Assembly: GCF_914767665.1 (NCBI RefSeq)
Contig: NC_059508.1
Coordinates: 26,039,501 to 26,103,500, forward strand
Origin: Harmonia axyridis
Lineage: Eukaryota; Arthropoda; Insecta; Coleoptera; Coccinellidae
DNA length: 64,000 nucleotides
Direction: 5' to 3'
Under the pieces are notes generated by a model. That model saw only the letters and a program-made list of their open reading frames with translations, ran no database searches and was not told where the DNA came from. The position numbers and the translations under genes were made by a program. Below, piece by piece: positions 26,566 through 39,149 of this stretch; the first letter of the stretch is position 1, and the number at the start of each line of letters is the position of its first letter.

Positions 26566-27895
26566 TTGTTCATTTTCTTGGGCTCGGATGTCACGCAGGT
26601 AGCTGTAATCTCCCACGTGGTAAGGTCAATTGCTGCTGTAACCACAAATGCACGACTGACTTGTGTTGTTGATTTCATTCGTTTGTTATTTTCTTCAATG
26701 TTTCTCATTCTAACACTTTTCATCGTATAGCACAGAGACGAAAGCTTGACACGCGTGTCTAAGGAAACCACTTTGGTATGAGGGACTGTTCTTATTCCCT
26801 TCTTTTTGTTTAATGAACAATTATCCAAGTAAGCCATTCCACATTGTTGATTTTCTTGGACTCGGATGTCACGCAGGTAGCTATAATCTCCCACGTGGTA
26901 CGGTCAATTGCTGCTGTAACCACAAATGCACGACTGACTTCTGTTGTTGATTTCATTCGTTTCTTATTTTCTTCAATGTTTCTCATTCTAACACTTTTCA
27001 TTGTATTGCACAGGGACGAAAGCTTGACACACGTGTCTAAGGAAACCACTTTGGTATAAGGAACTGTTCTTAATTCATTCTTTCTGTATAATGATCAATT
27101 ATCCAAGTAAGCCATTCCACATTGTTGATTTTCTTGGACTCGGATGTCACGCAGGTAGCTATAATCTCCCACGTGGTGAGGTCAATTGCTGCTGTAATCA
27201 CAAATGCACGACTGACTTCTGTTGTTGATTTGATTTGTTTGTTATTTCCTTCAATGTTTCTCATTCTAACACTTCTCATCGTATTGCACAGGGACGAAAG
27301 CTTGACACACGTGTCTATGGAAACCACATTGGTATAAGGGACTGTTCTTATTCCCTTCTTTCTGTATAATGATCAATTATCCAAGTGAGCCATTCCACAT
27401 TGTTGATTTTCTTGGACTTGGATGACACGCAGGTAGCTATTATCTTTTACGTGGTAAGGTTAATTGCTGCTGTAACCACAAATGCACGACTGACTTCTGT
27501 TGTTGATTTCATTTGTTTGTTATTTCCTTTAATGTTTCTCATTCTAACATTTTTCATCGTATTGCACAGGGACGAAAGCTTGACACACGTGTCTGAGGAA
27601 ACCACTTTGGTATAAGGGACTGTTCTTATTCCCTTCTTTTTGTTTAATGAACAATTATCCAAGTAAGCCGTTCCACATTGTTCATTTTCTTGGGCTCGGA
27701 TGTCACGCAGGTAGCTGTAATCTCCCACGTGGTAAGGTCAATTGCTGCTGTAACCACAAATGCACGACTGACTTCTGTTGTTGATTTCATTCGTTTGTTA
27801 TTTTCTTCAATGTTTCTCATTCTAACACTTTTCATCGTATTGCACAGGGACGAAAGCTTGACACACGTGTCTAAGGAAACCACTTTGGTATAAGG

Positions 27896-28033
27896 CAATT
27901 GTCGGTTGACTTCTGTTGTTGATTTCATTCGTTTGTTATTTCCTTCAATGTTTCTTACTCTAACACTTTTTGTCGTATTGCTGAGGGATGAAAGCTTGAC
28001 ACACGTGTCTAAGGAAACCACTTTGGTATAAGG
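27896..28033 (+). repeat. Half-unit insertion (138 bp), copy 1
   Basis: After GGTATAAGG at 27,887-27,895 the array does not enter the linker but jumps to CAATTGTCGGTTGACTTC, the middle of a unit, and runs through a second HindIII site and second CACGTG (28,002-28,007) to another GGTATAAGG. The inserted piece is 138 bp, half a unit, making a 416-bp composite (27678-28093). Its body (TTTCTTACTC, TTTGTCGTATTGCTGAGGG) is a diverged subtype otherwise seen only near 61,250, 62,480 and, reversed, 48,420. Confidence 0.9.
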
Positions 28034-30257
28034 GACTGTTCTTATTCCCTTCTTTTTGTTTAATGAACATTTATCCAAGTAAGCCGTTCCACATTGTTCA
28101 TTTTCTTGGGCTCGGATGTCACGCAGGTAGCTGTAATCTCCCACGTGGTAAGGTCAATTACTGCTGTAACCACAAATGCACGACTGACTTCTGTTGTTGA
28201 TTTCATTCGTTTGTTATTTTCTTCAATGTTTCCCATTCTAACACTTTTCATCGTATAGCACAGAGACGAAAGCTTGACACGCGTGTCTAAGGAAACCACT
28301 TTGGTATAAGGGACTGTTCTTATTCCCTTCTTTTTGTTTAATGAACAATTATCCAAGTAAGCCATTCCACATTGTTGATTTTCTTGGACTCGGATGTCAC
28401 GCAGGTAGCTATAATCTCCCACGTGGTACGGTCAATTGCTGCTGTAACCACAAATGCACGACTGACTTCTGTTGTTGATTTCATTCGTTTGTTATTTTCT
28501 TCAATGTTTCTCATTCTAACACTTTTCATCGTATTGCACAGGGACGAAAGCTTGACACACGGGTCTAAGGAAACCACTTTGGTATAAGGAACTGTTCTTA
28601 CTTCATTCTTTCTGTATAATGATCAATTATCCAAGTAAGCCATTCCACATTGTTGATTTTCTTGGACTCGGATGTCACGCAGGTAGCTATAATCTCCCAC
28701 GTGGTGAGGTCAATTGCTGCTGTAATCACAAATGCACGACTGACTTCTGTTGTTGATTTCATTTGTTTGTTATTTCCTTCTATGTTTCTCATTCTAACAC
28801 TTTTCGTCGTATTGCACAGGGACGAAAGCTTGACACACGTGTCTGAGGAAACCACTTTGGTATAAGGGACTGTTCTTATTCCCTTCTTTTTGTTTAATGA
28901 ACATTTTTCCAAGTAAGCCGTTCCACATTGTTCATTTTCTTGGGCTCGGATGTCACGCAGGTAGCTGTAATCTCCCACGTGGTAAGGTCAATTGCTGCTG
29001 TAACCACAAATGCACGACTGACTTGTGTTGTTGATTTCATTCGTTTGTTATTTTCTTCAATGTTTCTCATTCTAACACTTTTCATCGTATAGCACAGAGA
29101 CGAAAGCTTGACACGCGTGTCTAAGGAAACCACTTTGGTATAAGGGACTGTTCTTATTCCCTTCTTTTTGTTTAATGAACAATTATCCAAGTAAGCCATT
29201 CCACATTGTTGATTTTCTTGGACTCGGATGTCACGCAGGTAGCTATAATCTCCCACGTGGTACGGTCAATTGCTGCTGTAACCACAAATGCACGACTGAC
29301 TTCTGTTGTTGGTTTCATTCGTTTGTTATTTTCTTCAATATTTCTCATTCTAACACTTTTCATCGTATTGCACAGGGACGAAAGCTTGACACACGTGTCT
29401 AAGGAAACCACTTTGGTATAAGGAACTGTTCTTACTTCATTCTTTCTGTATAATGATCAATTATCCAAGTAAGCCATTCCACATTGTTGATTTTCTTGGA
29501 CTCGGATGTCACGCAGGTAGCTATAATCTCCCACGTGGTGAGGTCAATTGCTGCTGTAATCACAAATGCACGACAGACTTCTGTTGTTGATTTGATTTGT
29601 TTGTTATTTCCTTCAATGTTTCTCATTCTAACACTTCTCATCGTATTGCACAGGGACGAAAGCTTGACACACGTGTCTATGGAAACCACATTGGTATAAG
29701 GGACTGTTCTTATTCCCTTCTTTCTGTATAATGATCAATTATCCAAGTGAGCCATTCCACATTGTTGATTTTCTTGGACTCGGATGACACGCAGGTAGCT
29801 ATTATCTTTTACGTGGTAAGGTTAATTGCTGCTGTAACCACAAATGCACGACTGACTTCTGTTGTTGATTTCATTTGTTTGTTATTTTCTTCAATGTTTC
29901 TCATTCTAACACTTTTCATCGTATTGCACAGAGACGAAAGCTTGACACGCGTGTCTAAGGAAACCACTTTGGTATAAGGGACTGTTCTTATTCCCTTCTT
30001 TTTGTTTAATGAACAATTATCCAAGTAAGCCATTCCACATTGTTGATTTTCTTGGACTCGGATGTCACGCAGGTAGCTATAATCTCCCACGAGGTAAGGT
30101 CAATTGCTGCTGTAACCACAAATGCACGACTGACTTCTGTTGTTGATTTCATTCGTTTGTTATTTTCTTCAATGTTTCTCATTCTAACACTTTTCATCGT
30201 ATTGCACAGGGACGAAAGCTTGACACACGTGTCTAAGGAAACCACTTTGGTATAAGG

Positions 30258-30395
30258 CAATTGTCGGTTGACTTCTGTTGTTGATTTCATTCGTTTGTTA
30301 TTTCCTTCAATGTTTCTTACTCTAACACTTTTTGTCGTATTGCTGAGGGATGAAAGCTTGACACACGTGTCTAAGGAAACCACTTTGGTATAAGG
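30258..30395 (+). repeat. Half-unit insertion (138 bp), copy 2
   Basis: Identical arrangement to the insertion at 27,896, exactly 2,362 bp on, carried by the second copy of the 2,362-bp higher-order repeat. The joint is again GGTATAAGG to CAATTGTCGG. Confidence 0.9.
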
Positions 30396-30960
30396 GACTG
30401 TTCTTATTCCCTTCTTTTTGTTTAATGAACATTTATCCAAGTAAGCCGTTCCACATTGTTCATTTTCTTGGGCTCGGATGTCACGCAGGTAGCTGTAATC
30501 TCCCACGTGGTAAGGTCAATTGCTGCTGTAACCACAAATGCACGACTGACTTCTGTTGTTGATTTCATTCGTTTGTTATTTTCTTCAATGTTTCTCATTC
30601 TAACACTTTTCATCGTATAGCACAGAGACGAAAGCTTGACACGCGTGTCTAAGGAAACCACTTTGGTATAAGGGACTGTTCTTATTCCCTTCTTTTTGTT
30701 TAATGAACAATTATCCAAGTAAGCCATTCCACATTGTTGATTTTCTTGGACTCGGATGTCACGCAGGTAGCTATAATCTCCCACGTGGTACGGTCAATTG
30801 CTGCTGTAACCACAAATGCACGACTGACTTCTGTTGTTGATTTCATTCGTTTGTTATTTTCTTCAATGTTTCTCATTCTAACACTTTTCATCGTATTGCA
30901 CAGGGACGAAAGCTTGACACACGGGTCTAAGGAAACCACTTTGGTATAAGGAACTGTTCT

Positions 30961-31002
30961 TACTTCATTCTTTCTGTATAATACTTCATTCTTTCTGTAT
31001 AA
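30961..31002 (+). repeat. 21-bp tandem duplication in a linker
   Basis: The linker segment TACTTCATTCTTTCTGTATA plus one A is present twice in direct tandem (30,961-30,981 and 30,982-31,002), making this unit 299 bp long. It lies at the end of the second 2,362-bp repeat. Confidence 0.95.
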
Positions 31003-34000
31003 TGATCAATTATCCAAGTAAGCCATTCCACATTGTTGATTTTCTTGGACTCGGATGTCACGCAGGTAGCTATAATCTCCCACGTGGTAAGGTCAATTGC
31101 TGCTGTAATCACAAATGCACGACTGACTTCTGTTGTTGATTTGATTTGTTTGTTATTTCCTTCAATGTTTCTCATTCTAACACTTCTCATCGTATTGCAC
31201 AGGGACGAAAGCTTGACACACGTGTCTATGGAAACCACATTGGTATAAGGGACTGTTCTTATTCCCTTCTTTCTGTATAATGATCAATTATCCAAGTAAG
31301 CCATTCCACATTGTTGATTTTCTTGGACTCGGATGACACGCAGGTAGCTATTATCTTTTACGTGGGAAGGTCAATTGCTGCTGCAACCACAAATGCACGA
31401 CTGACTTCTGTTGTTGATTTCATTTGTTTGTTATTTCCTTTAATGTTTCTCATTCTAACATTTCTCATCGTATTGCACAGGGACGAAAGCTTGACACACG
31501 TGTCTAAGGAAACCACTTTGGTATAAGGGACTGTTCTTATTCCCTTCTTTTTGTTTAATGAACAATTATCCAAGTAAGCCGTTCCACATTGTTCATTTTC
31601 TTGGGCTCGGATGTCACGCAGGTAGCTGTAATCTCACACGCGGTAAGGTCAATTGCTGCTGTAACCACAAATGCACGACTGACTTCTGTTGTTGATTTCA
31701 TTCGTTTGTTATTTTCTTCAATGTTTCTCATTCTAACACTTTTCATCGTATTGCACAGGGACGAAAGCTTGACACGCGTGTCTAAGGAAACCACTTTGGT
31801 ATAAGGGACTGTTCTTATTCCCTTCTTTTTGTTTAATGAACAATTATCCAAGTAAGCCATTCCACATTGTTGATTTTCTTGGACTCGGATGTCACGCAGG
31901 TAGCTATAATCTCCCACGTGGTGAGGTCAATTGCTGCTGTAACCACAAATGCACGACTGACTTCTATTGTTGATTTCATTCGTTTGTTATTTTCTTCAAT
32001 GATTCTCATTCTAACCCTTTTCATCGTATTGCACAGGGACGAAAGCTTGACACGCGTGTCTGAGGAAACCACTTTGGTATAAGGGACTGTTCTTATTCCC
32101 TTCTTTTTGTTTAATGAACAATTATCCAAGTAAGCAATTCCACATTGTTGATTTTCTTTGGCTCGGATGTCACGCAGGTAGCTGTAATCTCCCACGTGGT
32201 AAGGTCAATTGCTGCTGTAACCACGAATGCACGACTGACTTCTGTTGTTGATTTCATTCGTTTGTTATTTTCTTCAATGATTCTCATTCTAACACTTTTC
32301 ATCTTATTGCACAGGGACGAAAGCTTGACACGCGTGTCTAAGGAAACCACTTTGGTATAAGGGACTGTTCTTATTCCCTTCTTTTTGTTTAATGAACAAT
32401 TATCCAAGTAAGCCATTCCACATTGTTGATTTTCTTGGACTAGGATGTCACGCAGGTAGCTATAATCTCCCACGTGGTAAGATCAATTGCTGCTTTAACA
32501 ATAAATGGACGGCTGACTTCTTTTGTTGATTTCATTTGTTTGTTTTTTCCTTCTATGTTTCTCATTCTTACACTTTTCATCGTATTGCACAGGGACGAAA
32601 GCTTGACACACGTGTCTATGGAAACCACATTCGTATAAGGGACTGTTCTTACTTCATTCTTTCTGTATAATGATCAATTATCTAAGTAAGTCATTCCACA
32701 TTGTTGATTTTCTTGGACTCGGATGTCACGCAGGTAGCTATAATCTCCCACGTGGTAAGGTCAATTAATGCTGAAACCACAAATGCACGACTGACTTCTG
32801 TTGTTGATTTCATTTGTTTGTTATTTCCTTCAATGTTTCTCATTCTAACACTTTTCATCGTATTGCACAGGGACGAAAGCTTGACACACGTGTCTAAGAG
32901 ACCACTTTGGTATGAGGGACTGTTCTTATTCCCTTCTTTTTCTTCAATCAACAATTATCCAAGTAAGCCATTCCACATTGTTGATTTTCTTGGACTCGGA
33001 TGTCACGCAGGTAGCTATAAGCTCCCACGTGGTAAGGTCAATTGCTGCTGTAACCACAAATGCACGACTGACTTCTGTTGTTGATTTCATTTGTTTGTTA
33101 TTTCCTTCTATGTTTCTCATTCTAACACTTTTCATCGTATCGCACAGGGACGAAAGCTTGACACACGTGTCTAAGGATACCACTTTGGTATAAGGGACTG
33201 TTCTTATTTTTTTTTTTGTTTAATCAACAATTATCCAAGTAGGCCATTCCACATTGTTGATTTTCTTGGACTCGGATGTCACGCAGGTAGCTATAATCTC
33301 CCACGTGGTAAGGTCAATTGCTGCTGTAACCACAAATGCACGACTGACTTCTGTTGTTGATTTCATTTGTTTGTTATTTCCTTCTATGTTTCTCATTCTA
33401 ACACTTTTCATCGTATTGCACAGGGACGAAAGCTTGACACGCGTGTCTAAGGAAACCACTTTGGTATAAGGGACTGTTCTTATTCCCTTCGTTTTGTTCA
33501 ATCAACAATTATCCAAATAAGCCATTCCACATTGTTGATTTTCTTGGACACGAATGTCACGCAGGTAGCTATAATCTCCCACGTGGTAAGGTCAATTGCT
33601 GCTGTAACCACAAATGCACGACTGACTTCTGTTGTTGATTTCATTCGTTTGTTATTTTCTTCAATGTTTCTCATTCTAACACTTTTCATCGTATTGCACA
33701 GGGACGAAAGCTTGACACACGTGTCTATGGAAACCACATTGGTATAAGGGACTGTTCTTTCTTCATTCTTTCTGTATAATGATCAATTATCCAAGTAAGC
33801 CATTCCACATTGTTGATTTTCTTGGACTCGGATGTCACGCAGGTAGCTATAATCTCCCACGTGGTAAGGTCAATTGCTGCTGAAACCACAAATGCACGAC
33901 TGACTTCTGTTGTTGATTTCATTTGTTTGTTATTTCCTTCAATGTTTCTCATTCTAACACTTTTCATCGTATTGTACAGGGACGAAAGCTTGACACACGT

Positions 34001-34861
34001 GTCTAAGGAAACCACTTTGGTATGAGGGACTGTTCTTATTTCCTTCTTTTTGTTCAATCAACAATTATCCAAGTAAACCATTCCACATTGTCGATTTTCT
34101 TGGACTCGGATGTCACATAGGTAGCTATAATCTCCCACGTGGTAAGGTCAATTGCTGCTGTAACCACAAATGCACGACTGACTTCTGTTGTTGATTTCAT
34201 TTGTTTTTTATTTCCTTCTATGTTACTCATTCTAACACTTCTCATCGTATTGCACAGGGACGAAAGCTTGACACACGTGTCTATGGAAACCACATTGGTA
34301 TAAGGGACTGTTCTTATTCCCTTCTTTCTGTATAATGATCAATTATCCAAGTGAGCCATTCCACATTGTTGATTTTCTTGGACTCGGATGACACGCAGGT
34401 AGCTATTATCTTTTACGTGGTAAGGTTAATTGCTGCTGTAACCACAAATGCACGACTGACTTCTGTTGTTGATTTCATTTGTTTGTTATTTCCTTTAATG
34501 TTTCTCATTCTAACATTTTTCATCGTATTGCACAGGGACGAAAGCTTGACACACGTGTCTGAGGAAACCACTTTGGTATAAGGGACTGTTCTTATTCCCT
34601 TCTTTTTGTTTAATGAACAATTATCCAAGTAAGCCGTTCCACATTGTTCATTTTCTTGGGCTCGGATGTCACGCAGGTAGCTGTAATCTCCCACGTGGTA
34701 AGGTCAATTGCTGCTGTAACCACAAATGCACGACTGACTTCTGTTGTTGATTTCATTCGTTTGTTATTTTCTTCAATGTTTCTCATTCTAACACTTTTCA
34801 TCGTATTGCACAGGGACGAAAGCTTGACACACGTGTCTAAGGAAACCACTTTGGTATAAGG

Positions 34862-34999
34862 CAATTGTCGGTTGACTTCTGTTGTTGATTTCATTCGTTT
34901 GTTATTTCCTTCAATGTTTCTTACTCTAACACTTTTTGTCGTATTGCTGAGGGATGAAAGCTTGACACACGTGTCTAAGGAAACCACTTTGGTATAAGG
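34862..34999 (+). repeat. Half-unit insertion (138 bp), copy 3
   Basis: Copy of the insertion at 27,896 displaced by 6,966 bp, duplicated as part of the large segmental duplication. Confidence 0.9.
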
Positions 35000-37223
35000 G
35001 ACTGTTCTTATTCCCTTCTTTTTGTTTAATGAACATTTATCCAAGTAAGCCGTTCCACATTGTTCATTTTCTTGGGCTCGGATGTCACGCAGGTAGCTGT
35101 AATCTCCCACGTGGTAAGGTCAATTACTGCTGTAACCACAAATGCACGACTGACTTCTGTTGTTGATTTCATTCGTTTGTTATTTTCTTCAATGTTTCCC
35201 ATTCTAACACTTTTCATCGTATAGCACAGAGACGAAAGCTTGACACGCGTGTCTAAGGAAACCACTTTGGTATAAGGGACTGTTCTTATTCCCTTCTTTT
35301 TGTTTAATGAACAATTATCCAAGTAAGCCATTCCACATTGTTGATTTTCTTGGACTCGGATGTCACGCAGGTAGCTATAATCTCCCACGTGGTACGGTCA
35401 ATTGCTGCTGTAACCACAAATGCACGACTGACTTCTGTTGTTGATTTCATTCGTTTGTTATTTTCTTCAATGTTTCTCATTCTAACACTTTTCATCGTAT
35501 TGCACAGGGACGAAAGCTTGACACACGTGTCTAAGGAAACCACTTTGGTATAAGGAACTGTTCTTACTTCATTCTTTCTGTATAATGATCAATTATCCAA
35601 GTAAGCCATTCCACATTGTTGATTTTCTTGGACTCGGATGTCACGCAGGTAGCTATAATCTCCCACGTGGTGAGGTCAATTGCTGCTGTAATCACAAATG
35701 CACGACTGACTTCTGTTGTTGATTTCATTTGTTTGTTATTTCCTTCTATGTTTCTCATTCTAACACTTTTCGTCGTATTGCACAGGGACGAAAGCTTGAC
35801 ACACGTGTCTGAGGAAACCACTTTGGTATAAGGGACTGTTCTTATTCCCTTCTTTTTGTTTAATGAACATTTTTCCAAGTAAGCCGTTCCACATTGTTCA
35901 TTTTCTTGGGCTCGGATGTCACGCAGGTAGCTGTAATCTCCCACGTGGTAAGGTCAATTGCTGCTGTAACCACAAATGCACGACTGACTTGTGTTGTTGA
36001 TTTCATTCGTTTGTTATTTTCTTCAATGTTTCTCATTCTAACACTTTTCATCGTATAGCACAGAGACGAAAGCTTGACACGCGTGTCTAAGGAAACCACT
36101 TTGGTATAAGGGACTGTTCTTATTCCCTTCTTTTTGTTTAATGAACAATTATCCAAGTAAGCCATTCCACATTGTTGATTTTCTTGGACTCGGATGTCAC
36201 GCAGGTAGCTATAATCTCCCACGTGGTACGGTCAATTGCTGCTGTAACCACAAATGCACGACTGACTTCTGTTGTTGATTTCATTCGTTTCTTATTTTCT
36301 TCAATGTTTCTCATTCTAACACTTTTCATCGTATTGCACAGGGACGAAAGCTTGACACACGTGTCTAAGGAAACCACTTTGGTATAAGGAACTGTTCTTA
36401 CTTCATTCTTTCTGTATAATGATCAATTATCCAAGTAAGCCTTTCCACATTGTTGATTTTCTTGGACTCGGATGTCACGCAGGTAGCTATAATCTCCCAC
36501 GTGGTGAGGTCAATTGCTGCTGTAATCACAAATGCACGACAGACTTCTGTTGTTGATTTGATTTGTTTGTTATTTCCTTCAATGTTTCTCATTCTAACAC
36601 TTCTCATCGTATTGCACAGGGACGAAAGCTTGACACACGTGTCTATGGAAACCACATTGGTATAAGGGACTGTTCTTATTCCCTTCTTTCTGTATAATGA
36701 TCAATTATCCAAGTGAGCCATTCCACATTGTTGATTTTCTTGGACTCGGATGACACGCAGGTAGCTATTATCTTTTACGTGGTAAGGTTAATTGCTGCTG
36801 TAACCACAAATGCACGACTGACTTCTGTTGTTGATTTCATTTGTTTGTTATTTTCTTCAATGTTTCTCATTCTAACACTTTTCATCGTATTGCACAGAGA
36901 CGAAAGCTTGACACGCGTGTCTAAGGAAACCACTTTGGTATAAGGGACTGTTCTTATTCCCTTCTTTTTGTTTAATGAACAATTATCCAAGTAAGCCATT
37001 CCACATTGTTGATTTTCTTGGACTCGGATGTCACGCAGGTAGCTATAATCTCCCACGAGGTAAGGTCAATTGCTGCTGTAACCACAAATGCACGACTGAC
37101 TTCTGTTGTTGATTTCATTCGTTTGTTATTTTCTTCAATGTTTCTCATTCTAACACTTTTCATCGTATTGCACAGGGACGAAAGCTTGACACACGTGTCT
37201 AAGGAAACCACTTTGGTATAAGG

Positions 37224-37361
37224 CAATTGTCGGTTGACTTCTGTTGTTGATTTCATTCGTTTGTTATTTCCTTCAATGTTTCTTACTCTAACACTTTTTG
37301 TCGTATTGCTGAGGGATGAAAGCTTGACACACGTGTCTAAGGAAACCACATTGGTATAAGG
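37224..37361 (+). repeat. Half-unit insertion (138 bp), copy 4
   Basis: Copy of the insertion at 30,258 displaced by 6,966 bp. Just outside its HindIII/CACGTG end it differs from the others by ACCACATTGG instead of ACCACTTTGG. Confidence 0.9.
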
Positions 37362-37926
37362 GACTGTTCTTATTCCCTTCTTTTTGTTTAATGAACATTT
37401 ATCCAAGTAAGCCGTTCCACATTGTTCATTTTCTTGGGCTCGGATGTCACGCAGGTAGCTGTAATCTCCCACGTGGTAAGGTCAATTGCTGCTGTAACCA
37501 CAAATGCACGACTGACTTCTGTTGTTGATTTCATTCGTTTGTTATTTTCTTCAATGTTTCTCATTCTAACACTTTTCATCGTATAGCACAGAGACGAAAG
37601 CTTGACACGCGTGTCTAAGGAAACCACTTTGGTATAAGGGACTGTTCTTATTCCCTTCTTTTTGTTTAATGAACAATTATCCAAGTAAGCCATTCCACAT
37701 TGTTGATTTTCTTGGACTCGGATGTCACGCAGGTAGCTATAATCTCCCACGTGGTACGGTCAATTGCTGCTGTAACCACAAATGCACGACTGACTTCTGT
37801 TGTTGATTTCATTCGTTTGTTATTTTCTTCAATGTTTCTCATTCTAACACTTTTCATCGTATTGCACAGGGACGAAAGCTTGACACACGGGTCTAAGGAA
37901 ACCACTTTGGTATAAGGAACTGTTCT

Positions 37927-37968
37927 TACTTCATTCTTTCTGTATAATACTTCATTCTTTCTGTATAA
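37927..37968 (+). repeat. 21-bp tandem duplication in a linker, second copy
   Basis: Same 21-bp linker duplication as at 30,961, exactly 6,966 bp on. It confirms that the small duplication predates the segmental one. Confidence 0.95.
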
Positions 37969-39149
37969 TGATCAATTATCCAAGTAAGCCATTCCACATT
38001 GTTGATTTTCTTGGACTCGGATGTCACGCAGGTAGCTATAATCTCCCACGTGGTAAGGTCAATTGCTGCTGTAATCACAAATGCACGACTGACTTCTGTT
38101 GTTGATTTGATTTGTTTGTTATTTCCTTCAATGTTTCTCATTCTAACACTTCTCATCGTATTGCACAGGGACGAAAGCTTGACACACGTGTCTATGGAAA
38201 CCACATTGGTATAAGGGACTGTTCTTATTCCCTTCTTTCTGTATAATGATCAATTATCCAAGTAAGCCATTCCACATTGTTGATTTTCTTGGACTCGGAT
38301 GACACGCAGGTAGCTATTATCTTTTACGTGGGAAGGTCAATTGCTGCTGCAACCACAAATGCACGACTGACTTCTGTTGTTGATTTCATTTGTTTGTTAT
38401 TTCCTTTAATGTTTCTCATTCTAACATTTCTCATCGTATTGCACAGGGACGAAAGCTTGACACACGTGTCTAAGGAAACCACTTTGGTATAAGGGACTGT
38501 TCTTATTCCCTTCTTTTTGTTTAATGAACAATTATCCAAGTAAGCCGTTCCACATTGTTCATTTTCTTGGGCTCGGATGTCACGCAGGTAGCTGTAATCT
38601 CCCACGTGGTAAGGTCAATTGCTGCTGTAACCACAAATGCACGACTGACTTCTGTTGTTGATTTCATTCGTTTGTTATTTTCTTCAATGTTTCTCATTCT
38701 AACACTTTTCATCGTATTGCACAGGGACGAAAGCTTGACACGCGTGTCTAAGGAAACCACTTTGGTATAAGGGACTGTTCTTATTCCCTTCTTTTTGTTT
38801 AATGAACAATTATCCAAGTAAGCCATTCCACATTGTTGATTTTCTTGGACTCGGATGTCACGCAGGTAGCTATAATCTCCCACGTGGTGAGGTCAATTGC
38901 TGCTGTAACCACAAATGCACGACTGACTTCTATTGTTGATTTCATTCGTTTGTTATTTTCTTCAATGATTCTCATTCTAACCCTTTTCATCGTATTGCAC
39001 AGGGACGAAAGCTTGACACGCGTGTCTGAGGAAACCACTTTGGTATAAGGGACTGTTCTTATTCCCTTCTTTTTGTTTAATGAACAATTATCCAAGTAAG
39101 CAATTCCACATTGTTGATTTTCTTTGGCTCGGATGTCACGCAGGTAGCT

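Larger units (their letters stand above)
26566..31010 (+). repeat. 2,362-bp higher-order repeat, two copies
   Basis: Units at 26566, 26844, 27122, 27400, 27678, 28094, 28372 and 28650 are matched by 28928, 29206, 29484, 29762, 30040, 30456 and 30734, all exactly 2,362 bp on. The length equals seven 278-bp units plus one 416-bp composite (a unit with a half-unit insertion at 27678 and 30040). Shared marks include ACTTGTGTTG near 26,660 and 29,023, GGTACGGTC in the head of the second unit, and GTATAGCAC. The correspondence is lost after the unit at 30734, where the 21-bp linker duplication lies. Confidence 0.85.
27260..34225 (+). repeat. 6,966-bp segmental duplication, copy 1
   Basis: All landmarks between about 27,260 and 34,225 recur exactly 6,966 bp later with no net indel, including two half-unit insertions and the 21-bp linker duplication. 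Unit starts are 27400, 27678, 28094, 28372, 28650, 28928, 29206, 29484, 29762, 30040, 30456, 30734, 31033, 31311, 31589, 31867, 32145, 32423, 32701, 32978, 33254, 33532, 33810 and 34088. The right joint lies in 34,226-34,240, where 15 bp (TCATTCTAACACTT region) are common to both parents. I noticed about ten substitutions between copies, for example GGACTTGG at 27,415 versus GGACTCGG at 34,381 and ACACGGGTC at 28,557 versus ACACGTGTC, which is about 99.8 percent identity. Confidence 0.9.
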
